DNA of 45,174 bases from Welwitschia mirabilis. Its lineage: Eukaryota > Gnetophyta > Gnetopsida > Welwitschiales. This document shows positions 44,901 to 45,174 of the stretch, one piece after another. Position 1 is the first letter of the stretch. Each line of letters begins with the position of its first letter. Where the stretch lies: positions 131,270,554-131,315,727 of the forward strand of contig JBOZIK010000001.1 of the NCBI GenBank assembly GCA_051453625.1. The letters are read 5' to 3'. The position numbers and the translations under genes are program-made. The notes under the pieces were generated by a model, which was given only the letters and a program-made list of their open reading frames with translations, was not told the DNA's origin and ran no database searches.

Positions 44901-45174
44901 GACACGAGTGATGTGTGAGATGATAAATGTATAAAATGAGAAAGGAAAAATGATAATTAACATCTAACTGTAATAATAAAAATGGATAAGGAAAGCTAGG
45001 GTATAAGAGAATGGTAAATAAGGCAAAAGAGATGAGAGGCGATGGCATTGGAAAATAGATTCTCACCGCATTGCAAGGTGGTAAAGGGGGTAGTGAAAGG
45101 GAGGAATAATAAAAGATAATAAGTTAACTGGAAAGTGGGATTAATCTCAAGCAAGCAAGAGTAAATGCAACAAT
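44901..45174. other. Purine-rich end of window
   Basis: Purine-rich plus strand with no recognisable gene or repeat partner. Confidence 0.4.

Noticed and set aside
44397-44918. 173-codon hydrophobic frame, possible membrane protein
   Set aside because: Leu and Phe dominance follows from the T-rich strand; no domain and no gene context.

Overview
This window looks like nuclear DNA from a vascular plant: an intergenic stretch built almost entirely from old, decayed retrotransposons. It is very AT-rich (about 70% by eye), has seven runs of N, and contains no intact gene, rRNA, tRNA or CRISPR array. Decayed plant LINE proteins, Ty1/copia and Ty3/gypsy proteins, and tRNA primer-binding sites point to a plant. 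The deep sequence decay would suit a large, slow-turnover genome such as a gymnosperm, but the sequence does not settle the species.

Layout. 1-3621: AT-rich DNA with a TATA-like core that may be a worn LTR promoter. 3622-12280: LTR element E, on the minus strand, with two LTRs of about 1.24 kb, a polypurine tract, a primer site resembling plant tRNA-Asp, and one long decayed acidic reading frame instead of gag-pol. 13620-25075: LINE-1 (plus strand; ORF1, endonuclease, reverse transcriptase and C-terminal tail), split by a copia-type composite (17660-24127, minus strand) flanked by the 5-bp duplication TGACT. The composite has a copia gag, a tRNA-iMet-like primer site and a fragment of a second gag, but no pol. 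25286-30860: gypsy element C (plus strand), with RT, RNase H and integrase remnants but no gag. 32880-35400: LINE-2 (minus strand). 38050-38850: a less AT-rich island with a decayed exon-like frame carrying a YDG (SRA-like) motif. 39055-39649: two tRNA-derived SINE-like repeats. 41468-43150: gypsy element D (minus strand), RNase H and integrase. 43225-43530: a dense cluster of TTGAC motifs. 44100-44900: a pyrimidine-rich, less AT-rich block.

Nothing here works as a pathway. The interest lies in the insertion order, the chimeric copia element, clusters of a decayed AGACGTCT palindrome, the unusual ORF of element E, and two 100-N gaps that appear to be unmerged contig overlaps. All protein identities come from reading motifs by eye, without database searches.
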